NCBI GenBank assembly: GCA_910589165.1
Contig: CAJUSP010000009.1
Span: 1 to 64,000 of the forward strand
Direction: 5' to 3'
From: an uncultured Adlercreutzia sp.
Lineage (GTDB): Bacteria > Actinomycetota > Coriobacteriia > Coriobacteriales > Eggerthellaceae
DNA length: 64,000 nucleotides
The position numbers were made by a program, and so were the translations under genes. The notes below the pieces were generated by a model that was not told where the DNA came from, searched no databases, and saw nothing but the letters and a program-made list of their open reading frames with translations. Positions 24,630 through 33,522 of this stretch are shown piece by piece (the stretch's first letter is position 1; every line of letters begins with the position of its first letter).

Positions 24630-25564
24630 AGCATTGGGAAAACGGGAAGCGCAGCGCAGAGGTCGTGCGGCGGGGTGTCGCGAAGGAAGGCGCCGCAAGC
24701 TTGTCGGCGACGTCTGCGGCTGGCCTCTTTCGGCTGGCGGTTTTGGTCGCCGCGTTGGGCTTGGCGCTCGTCGTTGCGTTGAGCGGCTGTGCGGGAAGCG
24801 GCGAAGGCGCGACGGATTCGGCCGCCAACGCCGAGGGCGGCAAAACGCTGCGCGTGGCTATGGAGCTTGCGTACCCGCCGTTCGAGACCAAGGACGATGC
24901 GGGCAACCCCGAGGGACTGGCGGTGGATTTCATTCGCGACTTCGGCGCCGCCTACGGGTACGACGTGCGCATTGAGAACACGGCGTGGGATGGCCTTATT
25001 CCGTCGCTGCAATCGGGTCAGGCCGATCTGGTTATCAGCTCCATGACCATCACCGACGAGCGCAAGCAGTCGGTGGATTTCAGCGACCCCTACGCTATGG
25101 CGCAGCTGGCCATTCTGGCCAACGCCGAATCGGGCGTTCAGTCCATCGACGACTTGAACCAGTCGGGGAAGAAAGTGGCCGTGAAAACGGGCTCTACGGG
25201 CGATGTGTACGCCACGAAAAACCTCCCCAACGCCGAGATTGTGCGGCTGGCCGACGAAAGCGCCTGCGTCACCGAGGTGGTGCAGGGTAAGGCCGACGGC
25301 TTCCTATACGACCAGCTGACCATCTATCGCAACCATGCGGCCAACCCCGATACCACCGAGGCCGTGTTCATTCCCTTCCAAGACCCCGAGGCGTGGGGCA
25401 TTGCAGTGAAGAAGGGCGATACCGAGCTGCTCGACCAGCTGAACGCCTTCATTGCCCAGTCTAAGACCGATGGCGAGTTCGATCGCTTGACCGAGAAGTA
25501 CCTGGCAGAAGAGAAGAAGGCCTTCGACGAGTACGGGTTCAAGTGGTTCTTCGACTTCGAATAG
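24626..25564 (+). CDS. Amino acid ABC transporter substrate-binding lipoprotein
   Basis: This 312-residue protein has an N-terminal hydrophobic segment ending in the lipobox LSGC (near residue 54), after an unusually long cytoplasmic lead of about 35 residues. The mature part is a type 2 periplasmic binding fold: KTLRVAMELAYPPFE, a SSMTITDERKQSVDFSDPY segment, and KVAVKTGSTGDVYA. This layout is typical of polar or aromatic amino acid binding proteins, but the ligand is unknown. It overlaps the MarR gene by 4 bp and is followed by the cognate permease and ATPase. Confidence 0.87.
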   Translation: MKHWENGKRSAEVVRRGVAKEGAASLSATSAAGLFRLAVLVAALGLALVVALSGCAGSGEGATDSAANAEGGKTLRVAMELAYPPFETKDDAGNPEGLAVDFIRDFGAAYGYDVRIENTAWDGLIPSLQSGQADLVISSMTITDERKQSVDFSDPYAMAQLAILANAESGVQSIDDLNQSGKKVAVKTGSTGDVYATKNLPNAEIVRLADESACVTEVVQGKADGFLYDQLTIYRNHAANPDTTEAVFIPFQDPEAWGIAVKKGDTELLDQLNAFIAQSKTDGEFDRLTEKYLAEEKKAFDEYGFKWFFDFE

Positions 25565-25579
25565 GCTAAGGGGATGGCT

Positions 25580-26362
25580 ATGGTTGGCTCTCTTTTCACG
25601 GCCTCGGGCGAGGGGCGGGTTGGCGCAGCCAAGGCGGCGCTGAACTACCTGCTGGTGTGCTGTGCCGTGGTGGCCGTGGTGTGGGCTTCGCTGGCCATGG
25701 CCGGCATCTCGCTCAACTTCGATTTCGTGGCTCAGTACCGCGTGCGCATTTGGGACGGCTTCTGCATGACCGTGGGCATTTCGGCAGCCAGCTTGGTGCT
25801 GAGCATGCTCATCGGCGTGCCCGTGGCTCTGGGCCAGGGCTCCCGCGTGCTGCCGGTACGCTACCTGTGCGACTTGTACGTGAAGATCATTCGCGGCACG
25901 CCGCTTATCGTGCAGGTGTATTTCTTCTACTACATCATCGGCACGGCTTGGGGCATCGACAACCGCATAGTGGCGGGCATTGTCATCCTGTCGCTCTTCT
26001 CGGGTGCCTATCTGGCCGAAATTGTGCGCGGCGGCCTTATGTCCATCGACCGCGGGCAGCTTGAGGCGGCGCGGGCCGTCGGCTTTACCCGCGCGCAGAC
26101 GCTGCGCTATGTGGTGGCGCCCCAGATGGTGGCCCGCACGCTCCCGGCGCTGACGGGCCAGGTGGCCTCTATTATCAAGGACTCGTCGCTGCTGTCGGTG
26201 ATCGCCGTTATCGAGCTCACGCAAACCATGCGCGAGATTACCGCCACGAACTACAACTTCTTCGGCGGCTTCCTGCTGCTGGGGGCGCTGTACCTGGTCC
26301 TTACGCTGCCCCTTATGTTCGTTAGCCGCCAGTTCGAAAAGAGGCTCGACTATGAGCACTAA
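25580..26362 (+). CDS. Amino acid ABC transporter permease (HisM/GlnP type)
   Basis: This 260-residue membrane subunit has TM segments and the polar amino acid permease motif. The RVRIWDGFCMTVGISAAS region and KIIRGTPLIVQVYF are typical, and the EAA loop (QLEAARAVGFTRAQTLRYV near 160) contacts the ATPase. ATG 25580 is better placed behind AAGGGG than ATG 25574. The last 11 bp overlap the ATPase gene. Confidence 0.87.
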   Translation: MVGSLFTASGEGRVGAAKAALNYLLVCCAVVAVVWASLAMAGISLNFDFVAQYRVRIWDGFCMTVGISAASLVLSMLIGVPVALGQGSRVLPVRYLCDLYVKIIRGTPLIVQVYFFYYIIGTAWGIDNRIVAGIVILSLFSGAYLAEIVRGGLMSIDRGQLEAARAVGFTRAQTLRYVVAPQMVARTLPALTGQVASIIKDSSLLSVIAVIELTQTMREITATNYNFFGGFLLLGALYLVLTLPLMFVSRQFEKRLDYEH

Positions 26363-27101
26363 GCCTTTGGCCGTACGGCTCTCCCATATCACGCGCTCCT
26401 TTGACGGCGTCGAGGTGCTGCGCGACGTAACGTTTGAGGAGGAGGTAACCGCCTTGGCCATTATCGGGCCGTCGGGCGGCGGAAAGTCGACGCTGCTGCG
26501 CATCTTGGGCGGCTTGCTGCCTCCTTCGTCGGGCACCCTGGCCGTGGGCGGCAAGGCGGTGCCGACCGACGAGGCGGGTTTGCGTGCCTATCGCGCCCAG
26601 CTGGGATTCGTGTTCCAAGACGGCGGTTTGTTCCATCACCTGACGGCGTTGGAAAACGTGGCGCTGCCGTTGCGAGTAGTCCACGGCGTTGAGGAAAGCG
26701 AGGCGACCGATCGCGCTGAGGAGCTGCTGGCGCGTTTGGGGTTGAAGGGCGAAGCAGGGAAGCGCCCGGCTCAGTTGTCCGGCGGCCAGAAGCAGCGCGT
26801 GGCTATAGCGCGGGCTCTGGCGGCGCGGCCGGAGCTGCTGCTGCTCGACGAGCCCACCAGCGCCCTTGACCCTGAGTACACCACGGAAGTGCTCGACGTC
26901 ATTCGCGATCTGAAAGAGGCAGGCACACGCTTCGTCATTGTGACTCACGAGATGGGTTTCGCCCGCCATGCTTGCGATGATGTGGCCTTTCTCTGTGAGG
27001 GGCGCCTTATGGAGTACGGGCCGAGCGCCCATATCTTCGACGACCCGCAAACCCCCGAGCTGCAGCGCTTCCTAGGGCGCTTACTGGAATGGAGCATGTA
27101 A
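26352..27101 (+). CDS. Amino acid ABC transporter ATP-binding protein
   Basis: This 249-residue ATPase has Walker A GPSGGGKST near 38-46, the signature LSGGQKQRVAIARAL near 138, Walker B LLLLDEPTSALDPE near 158 and the H-loop (VTHEMGFARH) near 197. It energises the permease encoded with it and belongs to the polar amino acid (GlnQ/HisP) group. It is the last gene of the MarR operon and starts inside the permease gene. Confidence 0.88.
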   Translation: MSTKPLAVRLSHITRSFDGVEVLRDVTFEEEVTALAIIGPSGGGKSTLLRILGGLLPPSSGTLAVGGKAVPTDEAGLRAYRAQLGFVFQDGGLFHHLTALENVALPLRVVHGVEESEATDRAEELLARLGLKGEAGKRPAQLSGGQKQRVAIARALAARPELLLLDEPTSALDPEYTTEVLDVIRDLKEAGTRFVIVTHEMGFARHACDDVAFLCEGRLMEYGPSAHIFDDPQTPELQRFLGRLLEWSM

Positions 27102-27233
27102 TGGCGAAGACGCCGCGCCGCTCCGCAGCTCCGTGACGCTTCGGCGCAGTTGACCGTTGGGCGCGCGGGGCTCCGCGCCTTCCGTGGTACACTGGGGCAA
27201 CTGGAACAAGACTCTTTCGCGGAAAGTGAACCT

Positions 27234-27983
27234 ATGGCTGATTTCATCGAAGGCAAGCGCCCGGTGGTAGAGGCGCTGCGTACGAGCGTGCCCCTGAAGT
27301 ACATTCTCATGGCCGATAACCTGAGCCAGGCCGACAGTCTCGTGCGCGACATCCAGCGCAAGGCGAAGAACCTGAACGTGCCCATCAAGAAGGTGTCGAA
27401 GAAGAAGCTCGACGAGATTTCCGAGCGCGGCAGCCACCAGGGCGTCATGGCCGAGGCGGCGCCGTTCAACTATGTGAACGTCACCACCATTCTGGAGGCG
27501 GCGGCGAAGTCGGCCGAGGAGCACGACGGCCGCGCCCTCATCGTGGTGCTCGACCACATCACCGATGCCGGCAATTTGGGCGCCATCGCCCGTTCCGCCG
27601 AATCGGTGGGGGCGGTCGGCATCATCATTCCCAACAAGCGCGCGGCGCGGGTGACAGCGGCCACCTACAAAAGCTCCGCCGGCGCCATCTCGCACATTCC
27701 TGTGAGCCAGGTGGCCAACATCGTAAGCTGCCTGGAGCGCCTGAAGGATGAGGGCTTCTGGGTGGCGGCGGCCACCGAGCACGCGAGCGATATCATTTGG
27801 AATGCGAACCTGAAGGGTAAGATCGTGCTCGTCATGGGCAACGAGGGCGATGGCGTATCGCGCCTCGTGCTCGAAAACTGCGACTTCGGCGTGAAGCTGC
27901 CCCAGGTAGGCGAGATTTCCTCGCTGAACGTGGCCCAGGCCTCCACGGCCTGCATGTACGAATGGCTGCGCCAGAACTGGTAG
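27234..27983 (+). CDS. rlmB: 23S rRNA (guanosine-2'-O-)-methyltransferase, RlmB/TrmH type
   Basis: This 249-residue SpoU-family enzyme has the N-terminal substrate-binding domain (FIEGKRPVVEALR) and a SPOUT knot domain. Motif 1 is LDHITDAGNLGAIARSAE, motif 2 VMGNEGDGVSRLV and motif 3 LPQVGEISSLNVAQAS. RlmB methylates G2251 of 23S rRNA. Other TrmH-group targets cannot be excluded from sequence alone. The frame is open from 27150, but the conserved N-terminus begins at ATG 27234, after GGAAAG. Confidence 0.85.
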   Translation: MADFIEGKRPVVEALRTSVPLKYILMADNLSQADSLVRDIQRKAKNLNVPIKKVSKKKLDEISERGSHQGVMAEAAPFNYVNVTTILEAAAKSAEEHDGRALIVVLDHITDAGNLGAIARSAESVGAVGIIIPNKRAARVTAATYKSSAGAISHIPVSQVANIVSCLERLKDEGFWVAAATEHASDIIWNANLKGKIVLVMGNEGDGVSRLVLENCDFGVKLPQVGEISSLNVAQASTACMYEWLRQNW

Positions 27984-27997
27984 ATTCCGGGTTTGCC

Positions 27998-28537
27998 ATG
28001 GGAAAGACGCGGAAGAAACTGCTGATCGTTGACGGGTACAACGTGCTGCGCAGCGGCAGCCGGTATCGCCGCCTGCCCGAAACCGCCGAGGACTACACCG
28101 ACGACTGGTGGAACGCGGCGCGCGACCGGCTCATCAACGACGTGATCAACTACGCGGGCAACGACATGGGCGCCATCGTCGTGTTCGACGGCGGCGGCAA
28201 CGAGTTTTCCGAAGGCAAGCGACAGAAGATCGGCGGTATCCAGATTATGTTCTCGCCGGCGGGGCAGTCGGCCGACAAGATTATCGAGAAGCTGGCCTAC
28301 GACGCGGGCACGCGCGGCATCGAGACCATGGTGGTCACAAGCGACGCCACCATTCAGGACACCGTGTTCGGCGGCGGCGTGGACCGCATGAGTGCCGACG
28401 GGTTCTCCCACGAGGTGGGGGAGTACTACTTGGAAGCGCGGCTCGACGACTCGCCGAAAATCGCGCGGAAGAACACGGTGGCCGACCGCATTCCCGCCGA
28501 CACGCTGGCGAAGCTGAAGGCGCTGCGGGACGCATAA
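27998..28537 (+). CDS. NYN-domain endoribonuclease (YacP-like)
   Basis: This 179-residue protein starts with the NYN motif LLIVDGYNVLR and continues with IVVFDGGGNE, VTSDATIQD and FGGGVDRMS, the acidic positions that bind metal in PIN-like RNases. It corresponds to YacP/Rae1, a ribosome-associated mRNA endonuclease of Gram-positives, which is often next to rlmB as here. I chose ATG 27998. ATG 27962 (overlapping rlmB) is possible but would add 12 non-conserved residues. Confidence 0.82.
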   Translation: MGKTRKKLLIVDGYNVLRSGSRYRRLPETAEDYTDDWWNAARDRLINDVINYAGNDMGAIVVFDGGGNEFSEGKRQKIGGIQIMFSPAGQSADKIIEKLAYDAGTRGIETMVVTSDATIQDTVFGGGVDRMSADGFSHEVGEYYLEARLDDSPKIARKNTVADRIPADTLAKLKALRDA

Positions 28538-28539
28538 AC

Positions 28540-28574
28540 GGGCCGGGGCGGCAAGGGCATAGTCGTTGTCCTAC
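28540..28574. repeat. Half copy of the family B palindromic element
   Basis: This 35-bp segment just after the NYN gene stop aligns without gaps to the right-hand part of the 16144-16226 element (28 of 35 identical, including GGCGGCAAGGGCA and the terminal CCTAC). The other end is missing. Confidence 0.5.
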
Positions 28575-28716
28575 GGGGTTCTTGGAGAGTTTTCCCAGTT
28601 GAAAGTGGCCGCAACCAATAATTGCGGGAAATGACAACGGGAATTGGTTCCGTGGCAAGCGGCGTTTCGGTAACCTCGAAGGCGTACGAGAGGATACGCA
28701 GAAGAAAGGCAGCATC

Positions 28717-29664
28717 ATGAACGTGGAGATCGCCGAGCGTCTGGCCGCCCGACGGAAAATGGCGGGGCTATCGCAGGAGGCACTGGCGGAAAAGCTGGGG
28801 GTGTCGCGCCAGGCTGTTTCCAAATGGGAGCGGTCGGAATCGTCCCCCGATACCGACAACCTTATCGCTCTGGCTAAGCTCTATGGCGTGTCGCTCGACG
28901 AGTTGCTCTACGTGGACGAGTCCATCGAAGACGACGTGGCCTTCGAAGCCGCCGACCGCGCGGTTGGGCAGCGTGGGGAAGGCGCAGCGGGTTTTGGCTC
29001 TATTAACGGCGGCGCGGGGCCGGCGGCTTCCGGCGAGAAGGTGCCTTCCCCTGACGGTGCAGCCTCTTCCGAAGACGACGACGCTTCTTCCGAACAGGGC
29101 GACAAAGACAAAGTGCACATTGGCCTCGACGGCATTCATGTAGAAGACGGCAAGGATCACGTACACGTATCTTGGGCCGAGGGCGTCCATGTGATCGATC
29201 GCCATGGAGAAGAGGTTCACGTAGGCTGGGACGGCGTGCGGGTGAACAGTTCCAATCCGGATCTGGCCGACCATATCTTCTCGCGAGGAATGCATCCTGC
29301 GAAGTTCGACGGCGCCTTCGCGAAGCGCTGGCTGAAGTTTCCGTTCTGGGCTATCGTGCTCGTGCTGTACCTGTTCCTCGGCATGATCAGCGGCGGAACC
29401 CTGTGGGGGCCGGGCTTGTTCCTGCTGTTCCTTATTCCCGCCTACTATATTGTGGGGGCGGCCATCGCGTCGCGGCGCATCGCTCCCATGCTCTGCGCCC
29501 TGTATCCCCTTGGTGCCATCGCCTGGTTCTTCTGGATGATTTTCATGGAGCCTAACTGGCACGCTCCGGCGTGGGTCATCTTCCTCACCATTCCGCTGGT
29601 CGAAGTCATCATCGTAAAAACCTCCGAATGGTGGCACCGCCGCAAGGCCGAGGCGGACGCGTAG
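28717..29664 (+). CDS. XRE-family DNA-binding protein with V-H-V repeats and membrane domain
   Basis: This 315-residue protein begins with an XRE helix-turn-helix (residues 5-60: LSQEALAEKLGVSRQAVSKW). An acidic linker and then three short repeats of the pattern VHVxWxxGVHV follow (about 132-175), which look like beta hairpins. After them come 3-4 hydrophobic segments (about 205-300). It is paralogous to the gene at 29832: both start MNVEIA and both contain the segment AWVIFLTIP. It probably couples a membrane or envelope signal to transcription. The start is supported by AGAAAGG upstream. Confidence 0.75.
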   Translation: MNVEIAERLAARRKMAGLSQEALAEKLGVSRQAVSKWERSESSPDTDNLIALAKLYGVSLDELLYVDESIEDDVAFEAADRAVGQRGEGAAGFGSINGGAGPAASGEKVPSPDGAASSEDDDASSEQGDKDKVHIGLDGIHVEDGKDHVHVSWAEGVHVIDRHGEEVHVGWDGVRVNSSNPDLADHIFSRGMHPAKFDGAFAKRWLKFPFWAIVLVLYLFLGMISGGTLWGPGLFLLFLIPAYYIVGAAIASRRIAPMLCALYPLGAIAWFFWMIFMEPNWHAPAWVIFLTIPLVEVIIVKTSEWWHRRKAEADA

Positions 29665-29831
29665 CCGAAAGGCCGCATCTTTCCCTGGTCAGACGCGGGG
29701 CAACTGTTGGTTGTCGTGGGTGGGTGCGTTCGTTTCTGGTAAATTGACCACATAAGGTGCTGGCGCAACGGGTGTGGAAACCATAGGGTGAAAGGCGTGA
29801 CGTGACGAAGAAGACGCGAAAGGGAACCGTG

Positions 29832-30713
29832 ATGAACGTCGAGATCGCCCAACGCCTTGCCGAGCTGCGCCGCGAGCGCGGCTTTTCCCAGGAGGACTTG
29901 GCGAACCAGCTGGGGCTGTCGCGCCAGGCTGTGTCGAAGTGGGAGCGCGCCGAGTCGGCGCCGGACATGGGCAACCTTATTGCCCTGGCCGACCTGTACG
30001 AGGTGACCATCGACGAGCTTTTGCGCGTGAGCCCGGAAGTGGAAGAGGACATGCGCTACGAGTCGCAGGTACTTGCTGAATCGGCCGAAGCGGAGGCCGC
30101 GGTAGCTGCGGCGGCGGCCCAGGAGGCGGCGAACCGCGCCGAATCGGCGGCTGCTGAGGCGGCGGCCCGGGCGGCCAAAGAGTCGGCCGACCCGGCGAAG
30201 GTGGTCGTGGAAGTGAGCACGCCTCAGCCTGTACCGCCGACGCGCCCCGCCAATGCGGCCCCGTGGCCACCGGCGGCAGGAGCGCCGGCTTATGGAGCGC
30301 CGCCGGTCGGCGGAGCCCCGGGGCCGATGCCGCCGTTCGCGACGGGCGTTCCCTACGGGGCATCGCAGCCTGTCGCGCCCATTCCGCCCGCTGTTCCCGT
30401 GGCGTCGGCGCCTCCAGCGCCGAAAGACCCGTTGCGCAGCTTCCCCTATCCGCTTTTGTGCGCCGTCATCTTCCTGCTGGTCGGCTTCTGCTTCGGCTGG
30501 TGGCATCCGGCGTGGGTCATCTTCCTCACCATTCCGTTCTACTATTGGATTGTAGGCGTGCTGGAGGCCGATCCGGGGTTTCAGGAATGGAGGGCCGAGC
30601 GTGCCGAGCGTGCTGCGGCGGTGGCTAGGCCCCCTGCCTCGGCTGTCAACGCGCCATCCCCGGAGCCAGCCGGGCGTGCCGTGTCCTCCTCTGATGAGGG
30701 GAGTGTCCAATGA
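29832..30713 (+). CDS. XRE-family DNA-binding protein with Ala/Pro-rich linker and two TM segments
   Basis: This 293-residue paralogue of the preceding gene has an XRE HTH at 5-60 (FSQEDLANQLGLSRQAVSKW). An Ala/Glu-rich, probably helical stretch (about 75-125), a Pro-rich linker (about 130-200) and two hydrophobic segments (about 212-245) including HPAWVIFLTIP follow. ATG 29832 follows AAAGGGA. The frame is also open from 29802. The stop overlaps the ATG of the DUF4097 lipoprotein by 4 bp, so the two are translationally coupled. Confidence 0.75.
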   Translation: MNVEIAQRLAELRRERGFSQEDLANQLGLSRQAVSKWERAESAPDMGNLIALADLYEVTIDELLRVSPEVEEDMRYESQVLAESAEAEAAVAAAAAQEAANRAESAAAEAAARAAKESADPAKVVVEVSTPQPVPPTRPANAAPWPPAAGAPAYGAPPVGGAPGPMPPFATGVPYGASQPVAPIPPAVPVASAPPAPKDPLRSFPYPLLCAVIFLLVGFCFGWWHPAWVIFLTIPFYYWIVGVLEADPGFQEWRAERAERAAAVARPPASAVNAPSPEPAGRAVSSSDEGSVQ

Positions 30714-31726
30714 AGCTGGCAAAGAGCACGTGGGTGAAGATAGGCCTCATTCTGCTGCTGTGTGTGCTGGTGTGCGCGTGGCTCGGCGGTTGCCTGCGTT
30801 TTCGTGACAACGACGGGCACGGTTTCTCGCTGCTGCCCGCGGGCGGCGTGTTGGGATGTATGGCCACGGATGCCGCGTTCGATGTGGTCGATGGGATTGT
30901 GGACGCCGAGTTTCCCGACGCGCCCGAGGCTCCCGAGGCACCCGAGCCCCCTACGGCCCCGGCATCGCCGGCCACGACCGATTGGGCCTTGGGCGACTTC
31001 GAAGTTGAGGCTTCCCGGGTGTCGGCTATCGAGCTGAATTGGCTTGCCGGCAAGGTAAACGTCCGCGTGGTGCCCGATGAGGAAACCGGCGGCGCGATCC
31101 GCGCCACCGAGACGCTGAGCGGCCGAGCGCCTCAAATGCGGTGGGAGCTGTCCAGCGGCGGCGTGCTCTCCATCAACTACATGGACGGCATGCGGGGCTT
31201 CAACGGCCTTTCCGGCTGCAGCAATGCCACCATGGGCAGCAAAGAGCTTGAGCTGCTCATTCCCGATTCGATGCAATCCGATTTGCAACGGTTCGAACTG
31301 GAGGCGGCATCGGGCGAGTACACCATCGACGGTGGCGGGAACGGGGTGCTGTGCTCGATGCTAGAACTCGGCGTTGCCTCTGGGTCGGTGTATGTGAACG
31401 ACGTCATGGTGAACGATCTGGACGTGACGCTGGCGAGCGGTTACGTGACCTTCGGGGGCTATGTGGCGCAGTCGCTGAACATTGAGCAAGCCTCCGGTGA
31501 GTTCACGTTCGGTGGCTGCTTGCCGGCGCCGGAGCGCATCGCCGGCTCCATGGCCTCCGGCCATATCGTGTTGGAGCTTCCCGCCGACACCTCCCTTGCG
31601 GCCAAGGTGGACAAGACCTCGGGCAATTTCCGCAACGACTTCGAAGGCATGCGGGGCGACAGCCAGTTTCCCTGCGACCTTGATTTCGAAATCCTCAGCG
31701 GCAATCTTGAGGTGATCGCGGCATAG
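30710..31726 (+). CDS. DUF4097-type envelope protein
   Basis: This 338-residue protein has one N-terminal hydrophobic segment (10-30), with GGC at the end that could serve as a lipobox, and an acidic Pro/Ala linker. A long beta-repeat region follows, with the alternating pattern of DUF4097 (toastrack) proteins: LELAS-like steps such as LEAASGEYTIDG, LGVASGSVYVND and IEQASGEFTFGG. Such proteins usually accompany small HTH regulators and DUF1700 proteins and may be envelope-stress sensors. It is the last gene after the two XRE paralogues. Confidence 0.72.
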   Translation: MKLAKSTWVKIGLILLLCVLVCAWLGGCLRFRDNDGHGFSLLPAGGVLGCMATDAAFDVVDGIVDAEFPDAPEAPEAPEPPTAPASPATTDWALGDFEVEASRVSAIELNWLAGKVNVRVVPDEETGGAIRATETLSGRAPQMRWELSSGGVLSINYMDGMRGFNGLSGCSNATMGSKELELLIPDSMQSDLQRFELEAASGEYTIDGGGNGVLCSMLELGVASGSVYVNDVMVNDLDVTLASGYVTFGGYVAQSLNIEQASGEFTFGGCLPAPERIAGSMASGHIVLELPADTSLAAKVDKTSGNFRNDFEGMRGDSQFPCDLDFEILSGNLEVIAA

Positions 31727-31758
31727 AAAAAGGGAGGCAGCCCCTGATGCTGCCTCCC
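31727..31758 (-). terminator. Rho-independent terminator for the HtrA gene
   Basis: On the minus strand a 9-bp stem (GGGAGGCAG / CTGCCTCCC, 8-base loop) is followed by TTTTT. It sits between the convergent DUF4097 and HtrA genes. On the plus strand there is a hairpin but no T-tract. Confidence 0.75.
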
Positions 31759-31786
31759 TGTAAGCGGGGATGGTGTCTCGCGTGGC

Positions 31787-33343
31787 CTAGCGACCGCCGA
31801 ACAGGTCGTCCAGGTTCAGGCCGCGGCCGTTGCCGTAACCGTCGCCATAGCCGTAGTCGTTACCGTCGCCGTAACCGTACTGGTCGCCCCAGCCGTAGCC
31901 GTAGTCGTTGCCGTCGCCGTATCCGCGCTGGTCGCCGTAACCGTAGCCCTCGTCGCCCTCAGGCATCTGGCCCCAGTCGTCGCCCTCACCGTTCTCAGGC
32001 GTCTGCTGCTCCTGCTCGGCCTTCTGCGCCTGGGTGGCGGAGTCATCGCCCAGGGTTACCTGGATGTCCTGGGTCTGGCCGTTGCGGTTCACCGTCAGGG
32101 TCACCGTGTCGCCGGGCTGCTTGCCGCGCACGGCCAGCATGAGGTCGGAGGCACCTTCCACAGTCTCGCCGTCGAAGGCGGTGATGACGTCGCCCTCCTG
32201 GATGCCCGCGGCGGCAGCGCCCGAGCCCTCGGAGACGGCGGCCACGAGCGCGCCCTCATCGGCGCCGAGCCCGTAGGTCTGGGCCGTCTGGGCATTCACC
32301 GTGGACAGGCTCACGCCGAGCTGGGCGTGAGTGGGGTTCTGGCCGTCGATGATCTGGTTGGCCAGGTTCACCGCGTAGTTCACCGGAATGGCGAAGCCGA
32401 CGCCGGAGTAGTTGCCGGAATAGGACGTGATCAGCGTGTTGATGCCGATGAGGCGTCCCTGGCTGTCCACCAGCGCGCCGCCGGAGTTGCCCGGGTTGAT
32501 GGCCGCGTCAGTTTGAATCATGTTCGGGTAGATGGTGGTTTCGCCGGTGCCGCCCGACTGCATCGACTCGGTGGCGTCCATGATCTGCGAGCGGCTCGTG
32601 GCCGACACGATGCCCGTGGCCACGGACTGCTCAAGGCCGAAGGGGGAACCCAGGGTCATAACCCACTCGCCGATGGTCAGGTCGTCGGAATCGCCCAGCT
32701 CCATGACGGTAAGGCCGCTTGCGTCCTTCGCCTTCAGCACCGCCACGTCGGAGGACGGGTCGGCGCCCACCAACTCGGCATCGTAGGTCTCGCCGCCGAC
32801 GGTCACCTTGTAGGCGTCGCCGCCTTCCACCACATGGTTGTTGGTGATGATGTAGCCGTCCTGCGACAGTACCACGCCCGAGCCCTGGGAGTAGGCAGTC
32901 AGCTCGTCACCGGCGCCCTGGCTCTGCTGGCCCATGCCGTACTGGCTCATAGTATTCATGGAAGAGGCGTTCACGTACACGTCCACGGCCACTACCGAAG
33001 GCAGGCACTTGGCGGCCACGGCCTCGGGCAGCGTCACGTCGTCGCTCGTGTTGATGACGGTCTGGGAGGTGGGGGCGTCGTTGCCCGTGGCCTCGGCGAG
33101 CGTCGGGCTGATGACGGCGCCCTGCACGCCGAAGGCCAGCACGCAGGCCAGTGCTGCGCCGGTGAAGCCCATGAGGAACGAGCGACGGCCCATCTTCGGC
33201 TTGCTGCCGGGGATGGCATCCACGGTGCTCGCCACCGAGCCGTCGATGTCGAACTCGTAGGTGGAAGCCGGGGTCTCCTTCACAGAACCGGTCAGGTAGG
33301 AACGGTTGTCGAAGGGGTTCGGGAAGTTGTTCTGGTTGGTCAT
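31787..33343 (-). CDS. HtrA/DegP-type serine protease with PDZ domain and Tyr/Gly-rich tail
   Basis: This 518-residue envelope protease has a cytoplasmic N-terminus of about 50 residues and a TM anchor (about 53-75, preceded by GRRSF). The trypsin-like domain has the catalytic triad H170 (ITNNHVV), D199 (SSDVAVLK) and S287 (NPGNSGGAL), and one PDZ domain follows (about 350-440). The last 60 residues are an acidic, Gln-rich then Tyr/Gly-rich repeat (GYGDGNDYGYG-like), unusual for the family. ATG 33343 has AAGGAG upstream. It is expected to degrade misfolded proteins at the membrane. Confidence 0.9.
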   Translation of the reverse strand: MTNQNNFPNPFDNRSYLTGSVKETPASTYEFDIDGSVASTVDAIPGSKPKMGRRSFLMGFTGAALACVLAFGVQGAVISPTLAEATGNDAPTSQTVINTSDDVTLPEAVAAKCLPSVVAVDVYVNASSMNTMSQYGMGQQSQGAGDELTAYSQGSGVVLSQDGYIITNNHVVEGGDAYKVTVGGETYDAELVGADPSSDVAVLKAKDASGLTVMELGDSDDLTIGEWVMTLGSPFGLEQSVATGIVSATSRSQIMDATESMQSGGTGETTIYPNMIQTDAAINPGNSGGALVDSQGRLIGINTLITSYSGNYSGVGFAIPVNYAVNLANQIIDGQNPTHAQLGVSLSTVNAQTAQTYGLGADEGALVAAVSEGSGAAAAGIQEGDVITAFDGETVEGASDLMLAVRGKQPGDTVTLTVNRNGQTQDIQVTLGDDSATQAQKAEQEQQTPENGEGDDWGQMPEGDEGYGYGDQRGYGDGNDYGYGWGDQYGYGDGNDYGYGDGYGNGRGLNLDDLFGGR

Positions 33344-33494
33344 GAGTATCTCCTTGATTTGAAGGGGTTTGCTCTGTGCTGGTGCGAACAGTATCACGGC
33401 CAAGCACGGCTTTAAGGGCGCGGCAACCCCCAATCATGGGTCGCGCACGGAGATACATCAATGGGAGTAGTCTTCAGGTTGTAGCCCCAGGTGA

Positions 33495-33515
33495 GACCGT
33501 GCCCAGAGCACGGTC
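33495..33515. terminator. Hairpin with family A-like sequence downstream of the MoxR gene
   Basis: A perfect 8-bp stem (GACCGTGC, loop CCAGA, GCACGGTC) lies just past the stop of the MoxR ATPase gene. It is preceded by GTGA, giving GTGAGACCGTGCCC as in the family A unit at 7447, so it may be a decayed copy acting as a terminator. No T-tract is present. Confidence 0.45.
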
Positions 33516-33522
33516 GCGGGCC

